From NCBI GenBank assembly GCA_037102815.1, contig BTPP01000011.1, positions 806,001 through 870,000 of the forward strand: DNA of 64,000 nucleotides, given 5' to 3'. The position numbers and the translations under genes are program-made. Numbering within the stretch: position 1 is the stretch's first letter; every line of letters starts with the position of its first letter. Shown here piece by piece: positions 11,562 to 21,986 of this stretch. The notes below the pieces were generated by a model. That model had not been told where the DNA came from. It did not search any database and saw only the letters and a list, made by a program, of their open reading frames with translations. The DNA is from Neurospora intermedia (lineage: Eukaryota; Ascomycota; Sordariomycetes; Sordariales; Sordariaceae).

Positions 11562-12425
11562 ATGAAGTACAGCGCAGCTCTCACTCTCGGGGGTGCTCTG
11601 GCCTCCGTCCAGGCCCAGTGGCTCGACACCGAATCTGTCAGCTGGCCTGAGCTTGAAGCTCTCGGCGGCGGCTACCGCCCGTGGGGTGGTATCGATATCG
11701 GTGATACCAGCATCATGCCCCTCGAGTACATCCTTGGGGAGCTCAACGCCATCACCGGAGACTATCCCTATAGCTACTACTACCCCTACGCCTACTACCC
11801 TCCTCCGCTCACCATTCCCCGCCCGATTCCTGGCTACCCGGTCAACACCGTCGGTTACCTCCTGCCCACCACAACCATTCAATTCAACCAGCTCAACCGC
11901 CAGGCCGATTGCTCTGCACCGGGCGGGCGCATCGATTATCTCACCGATCCTACCAATACAGAATCACCAGTTGTAACCGACACCAGAACCCAAGTCACTT
12001 TCACTTTCCCGCTCGACGTCCTCGACAAGAACTGCCAGTTCATCTTCTTCCTCGGCAACACCAGCACCATTAACGGCTCGGGCAGATTCCTTCTGCTGCA
12101 GAACGAAACCCCAACCACATCATGCCCTACCAAGGACCCCCCGGCCATCCCAGAGACCGAGCAGGCTGTGATTGCCGGCTACCAAGCCAAACTCGCTGAT
12201 CTTGCCGTAGTCGATGATTCTAGAGGCAATGCGTATCTGGTGGGGCCCAATACTGCATGCCCGATCCCCGGAACTGTCCTGACGCTGGAACTTCGTGGAT
12301 TGGATGACTCGGCAGATGCGAATGAGCCTACGACTGACACTATTGCGTGGAACGGCATCTTTTCTGGTCCGGCAATCAAGTACACAACTCCGCCGTCTGA
12401 TACGTCGACCACCAACTCTCAGTGA
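11562..12425 (+). CDS. Secreted hypothetical protein, possibly But2-like
   Basis: A single exon of 287 aa. The frame is open further upstream, but ATG 11562 (MKYSAALTLGGALASVQAQ) begins a clear signal peptide with likely cleavage near AQ-W, and the TATA motifs lie upstream of it. The mature protein has a Tyr/Pro-rich segment (SYYYPYAYYPPP, about residue 70) and four cysteines in the C-terminal part (DCSAP, KNCQF, TSCPT, TACPI). A beta-rich core (VTFTFPLDVLDKNCQFIFFL, then NGSGRFLLLQ) vaguely recalls the But2 C-terminal domain of fungal secreted proteins; that is a guess. There are several N-glycosylation sequons (NTST, NGSG, NETP). Expected location is extracellular or wall-bound. Confidence 0.75.
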   Translation: MKYSAALTLGGALASVQAQWLDTESVSWPELEALGGGYRPWGGIDIGDTSIMPLEYILGELNAITGDYPYSYYYPYAYYPPPLTIPRPIPGYPVNTVGYLLPTTTIQFNQLNRQADCSAPGGRIDYLTDPTNTESPVVTDTRTQVTFTFPLDVLDKNCQFIFFLGNTSTINGSGRFLLLQNETPTTSCPTKDPPAIPETEQAVIAGYQAKLADLAVVDDSRGNAYLVGPNTACPIPGTVLTLELRGLDDSADANEPTTDTIAWNGIFSGPAIKYTTPPSDTSTTNSQ

Positions 12426-13003
12426 TGCCGATCTAGGCAACACCATGTTAATTGACGACATCCCATTTAACACTACCCTTGCACTTAACACCACTCCCCC
12501 AGTCAGAAACATCTCGATGGTTGAGAAAACGTATCTTGTTCTCACTTCTATCTCGCTGTCTGGGTGAGGCCCTGTTGTGGTTTCAGCCTGTACCGTGCAT
12601 CCGACTGAAGGTATTGGCGATGGTCATCTTGGTTTGGTTGTTCTTGTGATGTCGAAGCATGTTTTGGGTGGTGGTTAGTGACAGGTTGGGTAGTGATACC
12701 AGATAGGTAACAATGCAAGTTGGGCTTATCCGGACACCATAAACATTACCAGATTTGAGTCATAGGGAGACATAGAATCACATGGGGCTTGACATGGCCG
12801 GGTGGCCCAATCAGTCGGTAGGATGACCAAGGTGGCAGACATGGAGTCAGAACTTTCACAGATATTCATAGTGGTTTAATTCCAATTGTTCACCACCCTA
12901 TACAAAACCATGCTGAACCCAATACTGTAACCGCACAATGCAGACTTCCTTCTCCTTTCCAACCCGAATACCCCTCCGTCGCTCCAAAACCACATAATCC
13001 TCT
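12426..13003. other. Convergent 3' intergenic
   Basis: Lies between the ends of a plus-strand and a minus-strand gene, so it should contain only the two 3' regions. No other feature seen. Confidence 0.5.
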
Positions 13004-15124
13004 CTACAGCAACATACTTTCCAAGTGGCCTATGAACTCAGCAAGCTCCAAGTTTTTGTTCGCCTCCTTCACACGCTTGTCCACAAAATTTATTGCGTAA
13101 AAGGGATCAACACGCCCCACAGTCAAAGTCCCATTCTCTCTCGCCGCCATCGCCTCTTGCCCTACCTCGTCCCTCTGCTCCAGCAGCACCGCGAGATCCA
13201 CCCCGGCATCCACCATCTCGTACGCCAACACGGGATTCTTTACAATCACCTCCCTTAGCTTCTCAGCCAAATACCTCATATCTTCCGCATCCAGCAGCGG
13301 CTGTGGCGGATCTCCTTTTTTGTAAGGTCGTATCAAACTAAACAATAACGCGCCAACGAATTTGTACGTGCAGTATCGATATGGCTCGCAAGGATCATCA
13401 TGGTCAAATCGATCGACACTTTCCTCCAATTCCGAGCGAAGAATCGCCAGGTCCAACACCGTGTGTCCGTCCGAGTTTTGCGTGCGGATTCTCGCGCCCT
13501 TCATCGCCAACACGACGCATTTCAGAATGGCTGTCCACTGATGCAGTTGCATAGGCGTGTCGATTCTCGGCGGGGGCGCATCGGCTTCCCCGACCACGCT
13601 CGCGTCTGGTCCAATGGCGCAGATCCGGCCCGACGGGGGGTAATAGTCCGGATGAAACTGTAGTTCCATCAGCGTTGGCCGGCGCGGGGTGGAAAGGATG
13701 GCTTCGTGCATCGCTGTTACCCATCGTCCGTTGGTGTACCCTGACCGGGCATTCGGGTCCGCGCCGTGGCTGAGGAAGAAGGAGAGAGCAGTGGCGAGAT
13801 TACTACCGTCGCCTGCGGCGAGGGTTAGCGGGTGCAGGACTTGGTCTTCGTCGTCCTCCTCCATGTTGATGGATTCTTCGAGATGGCCGCAGTCGATGAG
13901 AGAAGAGGCGCGATCGGGTGGTGAAAGGCGGATGATGGTGTCTAACAGGTCGGCGCGCTGCGCTTCCCAGGTCAGTCTGATCACCGGTCCCAGCTCTCCC
14001 GGGTACGGCGCAGGTGATGAAGTGGGAAAGAAAGTCTCGTACGAGTACGCGAGCACTTGCAAGGGGTAGCAGAGCCTGTTGGTGTGGAGGCACCGAAAGC
14101 GGAATTGGTGTTTGGCTCCCCCCTCGAGGAGGAGGTGCTTGGCAGCGGAAAGGCAGCCGAAGTTGAGGGCGGTGGTGAAGGGGGTTTGGGCGTAGTTGTC
14201 GCGGATTTCGGGGTTCGCGCCGGCTAATAAGAGGAGTTTGATACAGGGGAGAACGTCCCCCTCGTCGTCGTCCCCCTTGTCGTCGTCGAGGATGGAGGAG
14301 GAGGAGTAGCGGAGGGCGGCATAGTGGAGCGGTGTGCGCCCTTTGTGGTCGCGGGCGTTGATGTCTACTTCTTCTTCGCGTGGAAAATCGGGGGAGAGGA
14401 CGTAAGAGAGGACATCGACTCGGCCTTTCAGTGCTGCGGTATGGAGGATCGTGATCTTTGCCTGGTGGGATGTGTCCGCTGAGACGGTGAGGGACGCTCC
14501 TGCCTTTATCAAATCCTTCACGATTTGTAGCGAGGGCTCGCGGTTCGGCGGTGTGATGCGTGCGCCGTAGTTGTGCTCGATATCTTTTCCCTGGCAAATG
14601 GCCAAGTGCAAAGCGGTCCATTGCCCTGTATCATCCGTCACGCCGTAGTCAGCTAGGGCATGAGGGTCGACGGGTTGGAAGGGGCATTTGCAGAGGTTGT
14701 AGACAGGGTCGTCAATGTGGGGGACAACTTCAGGAATGGCGAGCAATTGGGAGACAACTTCGGGGTGCGAGTACATGGCGGCTACGCCGAGGGGGTGGCA
14801 CTGGACAGGCTCAGCTGGGGAGCGTCCTGCCGGCAAGTAAGGAGAGATGGACGTTGTGGTGAAAGGGATGCGAGGCTCGGATGTACCGCAGAGTCGAAAC
14901 ATGGTGAAGAGGTCTCCAACATGGAGGGCGTCCGCGAGGTCTTGGAAGGTGTCTTTGCGAGATTGTTCATCCATGGTGAAGAAATCTACAACACGGAGGG
15001 CGTCCGCGAGGTCTTGGAAGGTGTCTTCGCGAGATTGTTCATCCACGGTGAAGAGATCTCCAACACGGAGGGCGTCCGCGAGGTCTTGGAAGGTGTCTTT
15101 GCGAGATTGTTCATCTTCATCCAT
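13004..15124 (-). CDS. Ankyrin-repeat protein with a 24-aa triplicated N terminus
   Basis: A single uninterrupted exon of 706 aa, starting at the ATG at 15124. The first about 75 residues are three near-identical 24-aa units (DEQSRKDTFQDLADALRVGD type), encoded by a 72-bp tandem repeat. After a spacer, ankyrin-type helices follow at about residues 108-135 (HPLGVAAMYSHPEVVSQLL), 168 (TALHLAICQG), 226 (TILHTAALKGRVDVLSYVL), 264 (RTPLHYAALR), 308 (TPFTTALNFGCLSAAKHLLL), 428 and 480 (MHEAIL). An acidic DDDKGDDDEGD loop interrupts one repeat. Ankyrin arrays bind proteins; the partner is unknown. No membrane segment or catalytic domain is seen. Such irregular ankyrin proteins are abundant and lineage-specific in Sordariomycetes. 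Confidence 0.85.
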   Translation of the reverse strand: MDEDEQSRKDTFQDLADALRVGDLFTVDEQSREDTFQDLADALRVVDFFTMDEQSRKDTFQDLADALHVGDLFTMFRLCGTSEPRIPFTTTSISPYLPAGRSPAEPVQCHPLGVAAMYSHPEVVSQLLAIPEVVPHIDDPVYNLCKCPFQPVDPHALADYGVTDDTGQWTALHLAICQGKDIEHNYGARITPPNREPSLQIVKDLIKAGASLTVSADTSHQAKITILHTAALKGRVDVLSYVLSPDFPREEEVDINARDHKGRTPLHYAALRYSSSSILDDDKGDDDEGDVLPCIKLLLLAGANPEIRDNYAQTPFTTALNFGCLSAAKHLLLEGGAKHQFRFRCLHTNRLCYPLQVLAYSYETFFPTSSPAPYPGELGPVIRLTWEAQRADLLDTIIRLSPPDRASSLIDCGHLEESINMEEDDEDQVLHPLTLAAGDGSNLATALSFFLSHGADPNARSGYTNGRWVTAMHEAILSTPRRPTLMELQFHPDYYPPSGRICAIGPDASVVGEADAPPPRIDTPMQLHQWTAILKCVVLAMKGARIRTQNSDGHTVLDLAILRSELEESVDRFDHDDPCEPYRYCTYKFVGALLFSLIRPYKKGDPPQPLLDAEDMRYLAEKLREVIVKNPVLAYEMVDAGVDLAVLLEQRDEVGQEAMAARENGTLTVGRVDPFYAINFVDKRVKEANKNLELAEFIGHLESMLL
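14901..15116. repeat. Three 72-bp tandem repeats, in frame, inside the ankyrin gene
   Basis: Units begin at 14901, 14973 and 15045, exactly 72 bp apart, with only a few substitutions between copies. The period is a multiple of three, so each copy adds 24 residues without shifting the frame. High identity implies recent expansion or ongoing homogenisation. Confidence 0.93.
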
Positions 15125-15938
15125 GTTGGGTCGGGTGGTCTAGTTGAGGTGGAAATTGATGATAGAATAACTTGGAAGAAGACAGGCTGTAACCCAATGA
15201 TACTGTTGAGTATGTCCAAAATGAGGCTAAATTCAGCTGACCAAGACGGAATGTGTGCTGTGATGCAAGGAGAAAGGTAAAGTCACTAGGTCTGAGGTCT
15301 GGATTGCGATACTTGAGTCCCTTGGTGCTAAGCGGACCTTCCATTTATCTACTTAGTCATGGTCTCGGCTGATGTAAGTATCTTCCTTCCTTTGCAGCTT
15401 ACTTCCTTCCCTATGCTGCTAGGCTCCTCCTCGTGGTGGCCGCTTCCTTCTTTGCCTGACTTGTTTGTTGGCTCACAACTTCTGGTCAACTTATCCAGGC
15501 GTTTCAACGATAAGTCTATCGCCTTTGTGCAAGATGCAATGAGCGCCAATCACATGGCATAAGGTTGCACATGTAACGGGACTACTGATCTCATAGCATG
15601 TGGCTCTACTGTGTGGGATTATCTTGTTGAAGTGGACGTAGCAACCGAGGTCATTGCTCAACACTAGGAAAAGCTGTGGCACACAAGGGGTTGAGGCTCC
15701 TAGGACTATGTGTTCGGTAAATTTGACTTGAAGAGATGCATTATATGTGCCTATATGTAGCCATTCGACGCATGCTTTCCCTTGACCTTTTCTACGATTT
15801 TAGTCCCTCTGCAGATCTACATGTTTATCATCATCGTTCCTACTTCATATTCCCATCTTCTTTCACCACGTGATTGTGTCTTACTAGTCTACCACCCTCC
15901 CAGCCTGAACATAAGTCACGAACCACTAATCGATCAGC
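15125..15938. other. Intergenic, no gene seen
   Basis: Contains the promoter of the ankyrin gene and the region downstream of the small Ser/Thr-rich ORF. The short frames have no recognisable content. Confidence 0.4.
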
Positions 15939-16190
15939 CTAAGAGAACCATCCCGAATAGGAATAAGGGTTCGAAACCCCCGAATTGTCCGTGGGAGTGT
16001 TGTAAGAGGTGGAGCCACTGCTTGTCGTGCTCGTCCCGGAGCTATCTGCCCCTGTGGATGTCGTCCCCGAGGACGTTGTGCTAGTGCTGCTGGATGTTGT
16101 CGAGCCACTAGCGCTGGTATAAGTGGAGGAGTTGGTAGAAGACGTTGAGGACCCTCCGTAAAGACTGGTGTTGGTGGTAGTGGAAGACAT
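15939..16190 (-). CDS. Small Ser/Thr-rich protein (83 aa), probable
   Basis: An intact ORF from an ATG in a strong fungal Kozak context (CCAAAACAATGT) to a stop at 15939. Residues 1-70 are over half Ser and Thr with a few Gly and Asn. The C terminus turns aromatic (SNPYSYSGWFS). No signal peptide or known domain is seen. A TATATAT motif lies about 150 nt upstream on the minus strand (near 16337). Composition suggests a disordered, possibly heavily O-glycosylated or phosphorylated peptide. The antisense strand of such repeats can look open by chance, but start context and isolation favour a real gene. Confidence 0.5.
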   Translation of the reverse strand: MSSTTTNTSLYGGSSTSSTNSSTYTSASGSTTSSSTSTTSSGTTSTGADSSGTSTTSSGSTSYNTPTDNSGVSNPYSYSGWFS

Positions 16191-17629
16191 TGTTTTGGTT
16201 TCAAATGGAGAGACTGAAACGCTAAAAATAGGTGGCCGGGAGTTGTCAAGGCTATCGAGTGCGTTATAGTGTGTTCACAGCGAAAGATGGCAGTGCCCTG
16301 TACCGGGAGTTTGAGCAGAATGGGTTATCCAGGGATATATATCTCTTCGGGAACAAGTCACAACGTATGATAGAACACAAGAAGTGACTGGAGGGCAGTG
16401 GAGGCCACTGATTAATGGGGGCTGACACGACACCATCACTTTGGTTTCCAAATGGGACTGCCCTTGCGATTGTCGATCAAACAAATCATGGCTCGTTCCA
16501 TAATAAGTCTTGAGAATCCTGAGGAGCCGTTGTTAAATAAACCGTTTGCAATGCTGTTTTTGGGTTCTCAATCCTCCGTCAGGAACGAAGCCGCGGACAT
16601 ATCGAGGACTGCCATCCAACCGGTGATTGCGCATTTCTCAGAAGGACGTAAGGTCTTGAGTGTTCGATGAAGGCATCAAGAAAGGGAGGATATGTTTTGA
16701 ACAAGCAAATGAATCTATGCTGCAATGATGGTTCTCCCAGTCCCGGTAGCCGGTCGACGTTCATCAAAATGGAGGGTGAGTTGGTCCAGGCCATGTGTAA
16801 TGAAGAGGGTCAGGTGGGTGACAAGTGACACCCAAAAGAAGGCGGCAGGGCGGGTGGGCATATGGTCTGTGCTCGGCAATACCTGTAGGCCTCTGTTCGC
16901 CTGCCCCTGATTGCTCTGTTCTGCCGTGGGCTCCTCCTCCTCCCCTTCTTCCTTTTCTTTCCTGAACAACACTCGTTGTCATCATACAATGATTCACTTC
17001 GTCCGCTTTAACACAGAGTACTTGTACAATGGAAAATCCAGCAAGACATTCCGCTTGTCGGCACGATAATGATCCTACAGTCGAACAGCCAAGGCAATTA
17101 TCGTACTATCATGTTGCCCGCTAAGCTTGCAGCCGTCAGGATAAACAAGCATCTAAGCCATCAAATCCGACCAAGCCAAACGACGTTGGCCAACCTGTTC
17201 GATCAACATGTCAACTGTCCCGAAGGCACTTGCAAATGGCTGTCAGCCACCACCAGCTGACGATGCAAGTCCAGCCTCAGACCGACCATCACCAATCCAG
17301 CGAAATGAACGGGCCGGTGAACGCCCAATCACAGAGGTAACCGGCCCGAAGCACTACGGCCTACGCCCGCGAACTTATCAGCTCCGATGTTCTGATACGA
17401 CATGGGAGAGGAGACGGTGGCTGACTCTCCAAACCATTCATAGGAAGCGAGCCCCGCCCCCAGTCTGTCCCGCGTTCCTCTCTGCTCGACGATCGAATAC
17501 TGCCCGCTGCGCCGTTGTTCGGATCACGATTGTTCACTTGCTCAAGTCAACGACGGAAACTACAAACTCAGACGCACGACAAAAGCCGAGGCCAGCATTG
17601 CACGCAAATCCAAGCACACGAGAACCACA
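16191..17629. other. Intergenic upstream of the HET gene
   Basis: About 1.4 kb between a minus-strand small ORF and the plus-strand HET gene, so it should act as a divergent promoter region. Short frames on both strands overlap one another and lack domains. A plus-strand frame at 17208-17633 runs into the HET start in another frame and is probably 5' leader. Confidence 0.4.
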
Positions 17630-19381
17630 ATGAGATTGATCAACACCGAGACGCTGGAGCTCCATGAGTTCTTCGAGTCGCAGGCTCCGTCCTACGCGAT
17701 ACTTTCGCACACATGGGACAAAGACGAAATCACCTTGCAGGAGATGCTTTCCATGTCTCCGTCGATCATGGTACAGGTTGGATACAAGAAGATCCTGGAT
17801 ACCTGCGAAATAGCACAATTGAGGGGTCAACAATGGGTCTGGATTGACACCTGTTGCATCGACAAGTCAAGCAGCGCCGAACTCACCGAGAGCATCAACT
17901 CCATGTACCGCTGGTACCAAAATGCCCACGAATGCTACGCTTATCTTGTCGATTTTGCCCCCGAATCGCTGCCGTATGAACTAGGGAGATGCCGCTGGTT
18001 CACACGAGGGTTCACCTTGCAGGAACTTATTGCGCCCAAGACTGTGGTATTCTTTGACAGAGACTGGAACGTGATTGGAGAAAAGAAGGACGAGGATATT
18101 CTCGAAATTATCGTCCGCACCACGGGTATTTCACAAAGCATTCTTTCTGGTTCTTTGCCAGTGGGTGAATATGCAATTGCCGAGCGGATGCTCTGGGCTT
18201 CTTCTCGTGAAACGACCCGCCCTGAAGACAAAGCTTATTGTCTGCTCGGCATATTCGAGGTCAACATGCCCCTCATATACGGAGAAGGTGACAATGCCTT
18301 CCGCAGACTCCAAGAGGAGATCATCAAGCGTAGTAACGATCTATCAATCTTCGCTTGGGGCACACCTCTCAACTTGGAACATACCAAGAAGGAAAGCTGG
18401 ACGGAGCGTCGATATTTGGGCCTTTTTGCCAAATCACCAGGAGACTTTGGGGTGATGTGGGAGTACATGGCACAGACAAAGAAGGATAGTGGGGATTATG
18501 TCTATATGTTTTCCCCGCGATTCGGCATCCCGGAATTCACCCTGACTAACAAGGGCTTGAATATTCGCGCAGACATGGAGGTGTTCGAAGTTTCACACCC
18601 AGCACACAGACGGGAACCAAAACCAGCTTTCTACACTATATTATTGAGCCTCGCGGACAAGCGAGTTGCTATTGTGCTCGAGAAAGTTGGCCCAGGCCTC
18701 TACATTCGGCTTGGAGTAAGATTTATCAAGGACGAACGATACTTTACGAAGTTCGGGCCCAGCATCACGAACACCATTCTTATGGACCACAAGACCCTAT
18801 CGAAGTTAGAGGGTACATCTGGAGGAACGGTATCAATAAGGGCTTCGTTGGGCCTACGACTTCACGTTGCCCATTCGGTTCCCCATACATATTGGGATGC
18901 CTCCAGGTCGTCGTTCTTTCTCCCAGGATCTCATTCTTACGAGCAACAATCCTACCATATTGCGTGCGCTCTAGTGCGCCTTCGTCACCCCCATTTCATG
19001 TTAGCTTCGCTGTCTTCCTTGCAATTATTAGTGATTATTGATATCCGACGCAAGTTGGAACTCCGAACACCCCAAGCATTTGTTCTAGGTGATGATGAGT
19101 TACCAGAGATTGGCAGCTTGCCTCAGCAGGATCATATACCTCGCCACGTCTTCTTTCCTGGCCACGGCCAACGGTCATCCCACCTTCTCGATAAAGGGCC
19201 GGAGTACGGTCGCCAAAAGGTGGTCATGCTCGGAACCGCGGAGAAACCACAAAGAGTGACCATCGGTATTGAAGCAGCTGTCGCCGACCCTCGTGCTGAG
19301 TCCGACTGTGCTCTGGAATGGATTAGTCCCTGGCGATACACTGTAATGCTTCACGCCATCGTCGAAGAAGGTATCGATTAA
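17630..19381 (+). CDS. HET-domain protein (heterokaryon-incompatibility type)
   Basis: A single exon, 583 aa, starting MRLINTETLELHEF. The HET domain occupies about residues 20-150: YAILSHTWDKDEITLQEM, then KILDTCEIAQLRGQQWVWID, TCCIDKSSSAELTESINSMY, and CRWFTRGFTLQELIAPKTV. The usual WTLQELLAP block here has Phe in place of Trp. Next comes the family continuation MLWASSRETTRPEDKAYCLL and MPLIYGEGDNAFRRLQEEII (residues about 190-235). HET domains act in fungal non-self recognition and can trigger cell death; they resemble TIR domains. The C-terminal 340 residues show no NACHT, WD40 or ankyrin repeats, so this is the common stand-alone form. A role in vegetative incompatibility is inference from the family. 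Confidence 0.93.
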   Translation: MRLINTETLELHEFFESQAPSYAILSHTWDKDEITLQEMLSMSPSIMVQVGYKKILDTCEIAQLRGQQWVWIDTCCIDKSSSAELTESINSMYRWYQNAHECYAYLVDFAPESLPYELGRCRWFTRGFTLQELIAPKTVVFFDRDWNVIGEKKDEDILEIIVRTTGISQSILSGSLPVGEYAIAERMLWASSRETTRPEDKAYCLLGIFEVNMPLIYGEGDNAFRRLQEEIIKRSNDLSIFAWGTPLNLEHTKKESWTERRYLGLFAKSPGDFGVMWEYMAQTKKDSGDYVYMFSPRFGIPEFTLTNKGLNIRADMEVFEVSHPAHRREPKPAFYTILLSLADKRVAIVLEKVGPGLYIRLGVRFIKDERYFTKFGPSITNTILMDHKTLSKLEGTSGGTVSIRASLGLRLHVAHSVPHTYWDASRSSFFLPGSHSYEQQSYHIACALVRLRHPHFMLASLSSLQLLVIIDIRRKLELRTPQAFVLGDDELPEIGSLPQQDHIPRHVFFPGHGQRSSHLLDKGPEYGRQKVVMLGTAEKPQRVTIGIEAAVADPRAESDCALEWISPWRYTVMLHAIVEEGID

Positions 19382-20742
19382 TAGGTTCGAGGCAGTTTCA
19401 CTGGTCACATCACGGAACCTGGAAAAGCTTGGGAGTGTACCTTGGAGTGCACATTGATAGGCACTTTGGGAGGATTAGTCGTTGCTCCAGAAAGCGTTGG
19501 TGTTTATAGTCAAGAAACAAAGCAATCCAATAACTCTATCCGCCTCCAGCATGCATTTTGCGCCCGCTCAAATAGCCCTCAATTCACAAGGAGACACGCT
19601 TGTTTCTGCAAACTTGCTGAACCTACACATGCTGTGCCACATGTCTACTGGTCGATGCTACAACAGATATCGATGGGCGAGATTGTCGCCCCGGCCTGAC
19701 TACAAATCAATGTTACATACTACATACGCGACTGTTATTAACAGAGAAATCCGCATCCAGAAGCCAGCAACACAGCCCGGCGTAGACCCTGCGTCGCTTG
19801 CTCGATGTTCTATCAGCACTCCAAACGATTGAAAGCCCCGCCTGCGTGTTTTGGGTGTTCGCCGCATGATATATCCCTCACTCTGTCGGTAGTTGGGGCA
19901 TGCGTTCGCCTGTAGCCTATTTGTTCCCGTGGAGACAAATGGTAACCACAGATCAAGGGTGTGACAAGGACAAAAGATCGGAGGCGGGGGAGGACGGTTC
20001 AAGCTTTTTCCTACTTTACTCACGAACGAACCTTGAAACTGGCGGAAGTGAGCGCGTGTCGTAATCCTTTGACACTGTGACAGTTGATATCTTGAGGTAC
20101 GAGGCGCCCAGGTACTCACATTAGCTAGAGGTATTGACGGTCTGTCTTAGCGGATGGGGCAGTACGATTTGTGTGATTCCCGCACTGGTGGTACACCTCT
20201 GCTTGTTGCTGATACAGAGTGAGCGTGCGAGCTGGGTGAGAGACGAGTCTGAGCGACGGTTATTCAAGAGATATGGATCGGGAGGGTGGCCGGTTATTAT
20301 GTTGGGGAATGGAGTACCTCTATGGGTGTATTATTCTCGACTACGACGTGGAAGTATGATGGCCATGGGTAGTACGGGCTGAGCATTACATGTGGCTGTT
20401 GGTCTCTTGCGGCATACCGGCATTGGCAGCCCATTGCGCCGGGTGCAAGATATCAGAGGTACCTCTCTATGGCGAGGCAAATATTGATGGTTGATCTCAA
20501 GAGTAGAGGTAAGGGATGATGAGTTGGAGTGGCAATGTTCTCCAATATTGGAAGGAGTTAGCTCGGAGACATTTATCATAGGGCTTAGGGGGATTGTCAT
20601 CACGAACAGAGTCATTTATTGAGAAGATGAGAGGCTTGACAAGGTCAACAAAGAGCACGCGGGATTGAGTTTGATTACCATGGATCGATGAACAAGACAT
20701 TACTATTGACCCTTACAAAACTATCATACCTAGCAAGGGAGA
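19382..20742. other. Convergent intergenic, no gene seen
   Basis: Lies between the 3' ends of the HET gene and the first BTB gene of the cluster. Frames are short and mostly lack ATG starts. Confidence 0.4.
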
Positions 20743-21986
20743 TCATGCAGGGCCTCTGTCATCTCTGTCATCGTCCTGTGTATCTCGCTTGCCCAACAGG
20801 TTCATCGCGGAACCGGTAGATCCCAGCTGTCTTGTTTTGGAGTGCTCGCAAAGCAGATTGTTGCTAGAGTAGATGTACTCTCCACGCAATTCATCCTCTC
20901 GGAGACACTGAAGGCAAAGGCTTGTCTCTCTCTCCATCCACTCCGGAAGCCTAGAGCAAATGGTAGAGCCACTCCAATCGACAAATATGCCGAGGTACCT
21001 GTCCATTACCCTGGCGTTATGCATCTGTTTGACCTCTGTACACCAGGACTTCTGGAAAATCTTCTGTTCTTCGGCAAGCGGCATCAAGTCGTCTATGATC
21101 GACAGGACCGAACATATGGGTTTTTGACTTGTAAGATGTTGTGTAAGACGCTGCCAAGTTCGTCGAAAGCGACGCTGAAGAGACTTCTTCCATTCGCATC
21201 TGCAGTCTCTGTTCCTATCTTCAGCACCACTACCTCCATCTAAACCAGCTTCACGGCATACTGAATCGAGAAAACGTATTTGCAGATTGGACGATCGCTC
21301 TGCCAGCAGGACTGCAGGCCGCTCACAATTAGAACTTGATACCAAACCTGTGTAATTTTCCCCGGAAGGGTAGGTTCTGTGGAGAGATACTTACGAAATA
21401 TATGTAGAGGTAATCTTTCCCTGAGGGACTCCTGGGAAAGAAGTTTGGCGTAAGGGCCTGGATAGGTGATCATGACTATCCAACTATATTGCGCAAAGAA
21501 CTCTTCCTCTTCGAGAATCCAGGCTGCGGCCATACGGTACACTGACTCCTCCATGATACATCCCATTGGCTGCCGAAACCACGTGTTGGTGATAAGCTTC
21601 ATCGGTGCCTTCAAGTCGTACTTGTCAATGAGAATGGCAACATCGAGCATTCTTTGTCCACCTTGTTCCTCAAGCCAATGGGGATTCATCAGGTTGTTGC
21701 GGAAATGTAATGCTAGACAAACAACCTCCATGGCTTTAGGTTCATCTTCCGGAAGTTGAATCTCCTTCGGGCTTTTGGCCGAAATCCCCTGACTTTCGAC
21801 CCAAGGCGAGGAAAGCATGGTCCTGAAGACCGTAGACGCCTCTCGAAGAATGGTCGACTGAACTCTGAGACGGAGCTGTGGATCCTCGGAATCAGGAGCC
21901 CCGACGACGAGAATGATATCCCCAGTGGCTGAAATCTCTCTGTTGGGGTCACCTTTCATGTCGCTACTCTCCCTATGGTCCTCCAT
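20743..21986 (-). CDS. BTB/POZ-like domain protein with long Cys-containing C-terminal region
   Basis: Exons 21395..21986 and 20743..21347, 398 aa. The frame is open upstream to 22145, but that extension resembles a membrane segment unlike its paralogues, so I start at ATG 21986 (MEDHRESSDMKGDP). The BTB region spans residues about 20-120 (DIILVVGAPDSEDPQLRLRV, TILREASTVFRTMLSSPWVE, EIQLPEDEPKAMEVVCLALH, MLDVAILIDKYDLKAPMKL). The 47-nt intron is unusually short, with a GTAAGT donor and TACACAG acceptor, in phase 1 at the same place as in the other BTB genes here. Exon 2 carries DCRCEW, PICSVL, PLAEEQKIFQKSWC and LCLQCLRED, matching pieces of the paralogue at 24.9 kb. Function unknown. Confidence 0.8.

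Noticed and set aside
13803-14621. A 272-codon minus-strand frame
   Set aside because: Shadow of the ankyrin gene; Arg/Pro-rich and lacking repeats.
15966-15985. GGGTTCGAAACCC, resembling a tRNA T arm
   Set aside because: No acceptor or anticodon stem around it, and it lies in the tail of the Ser/Thr-rich ORF.
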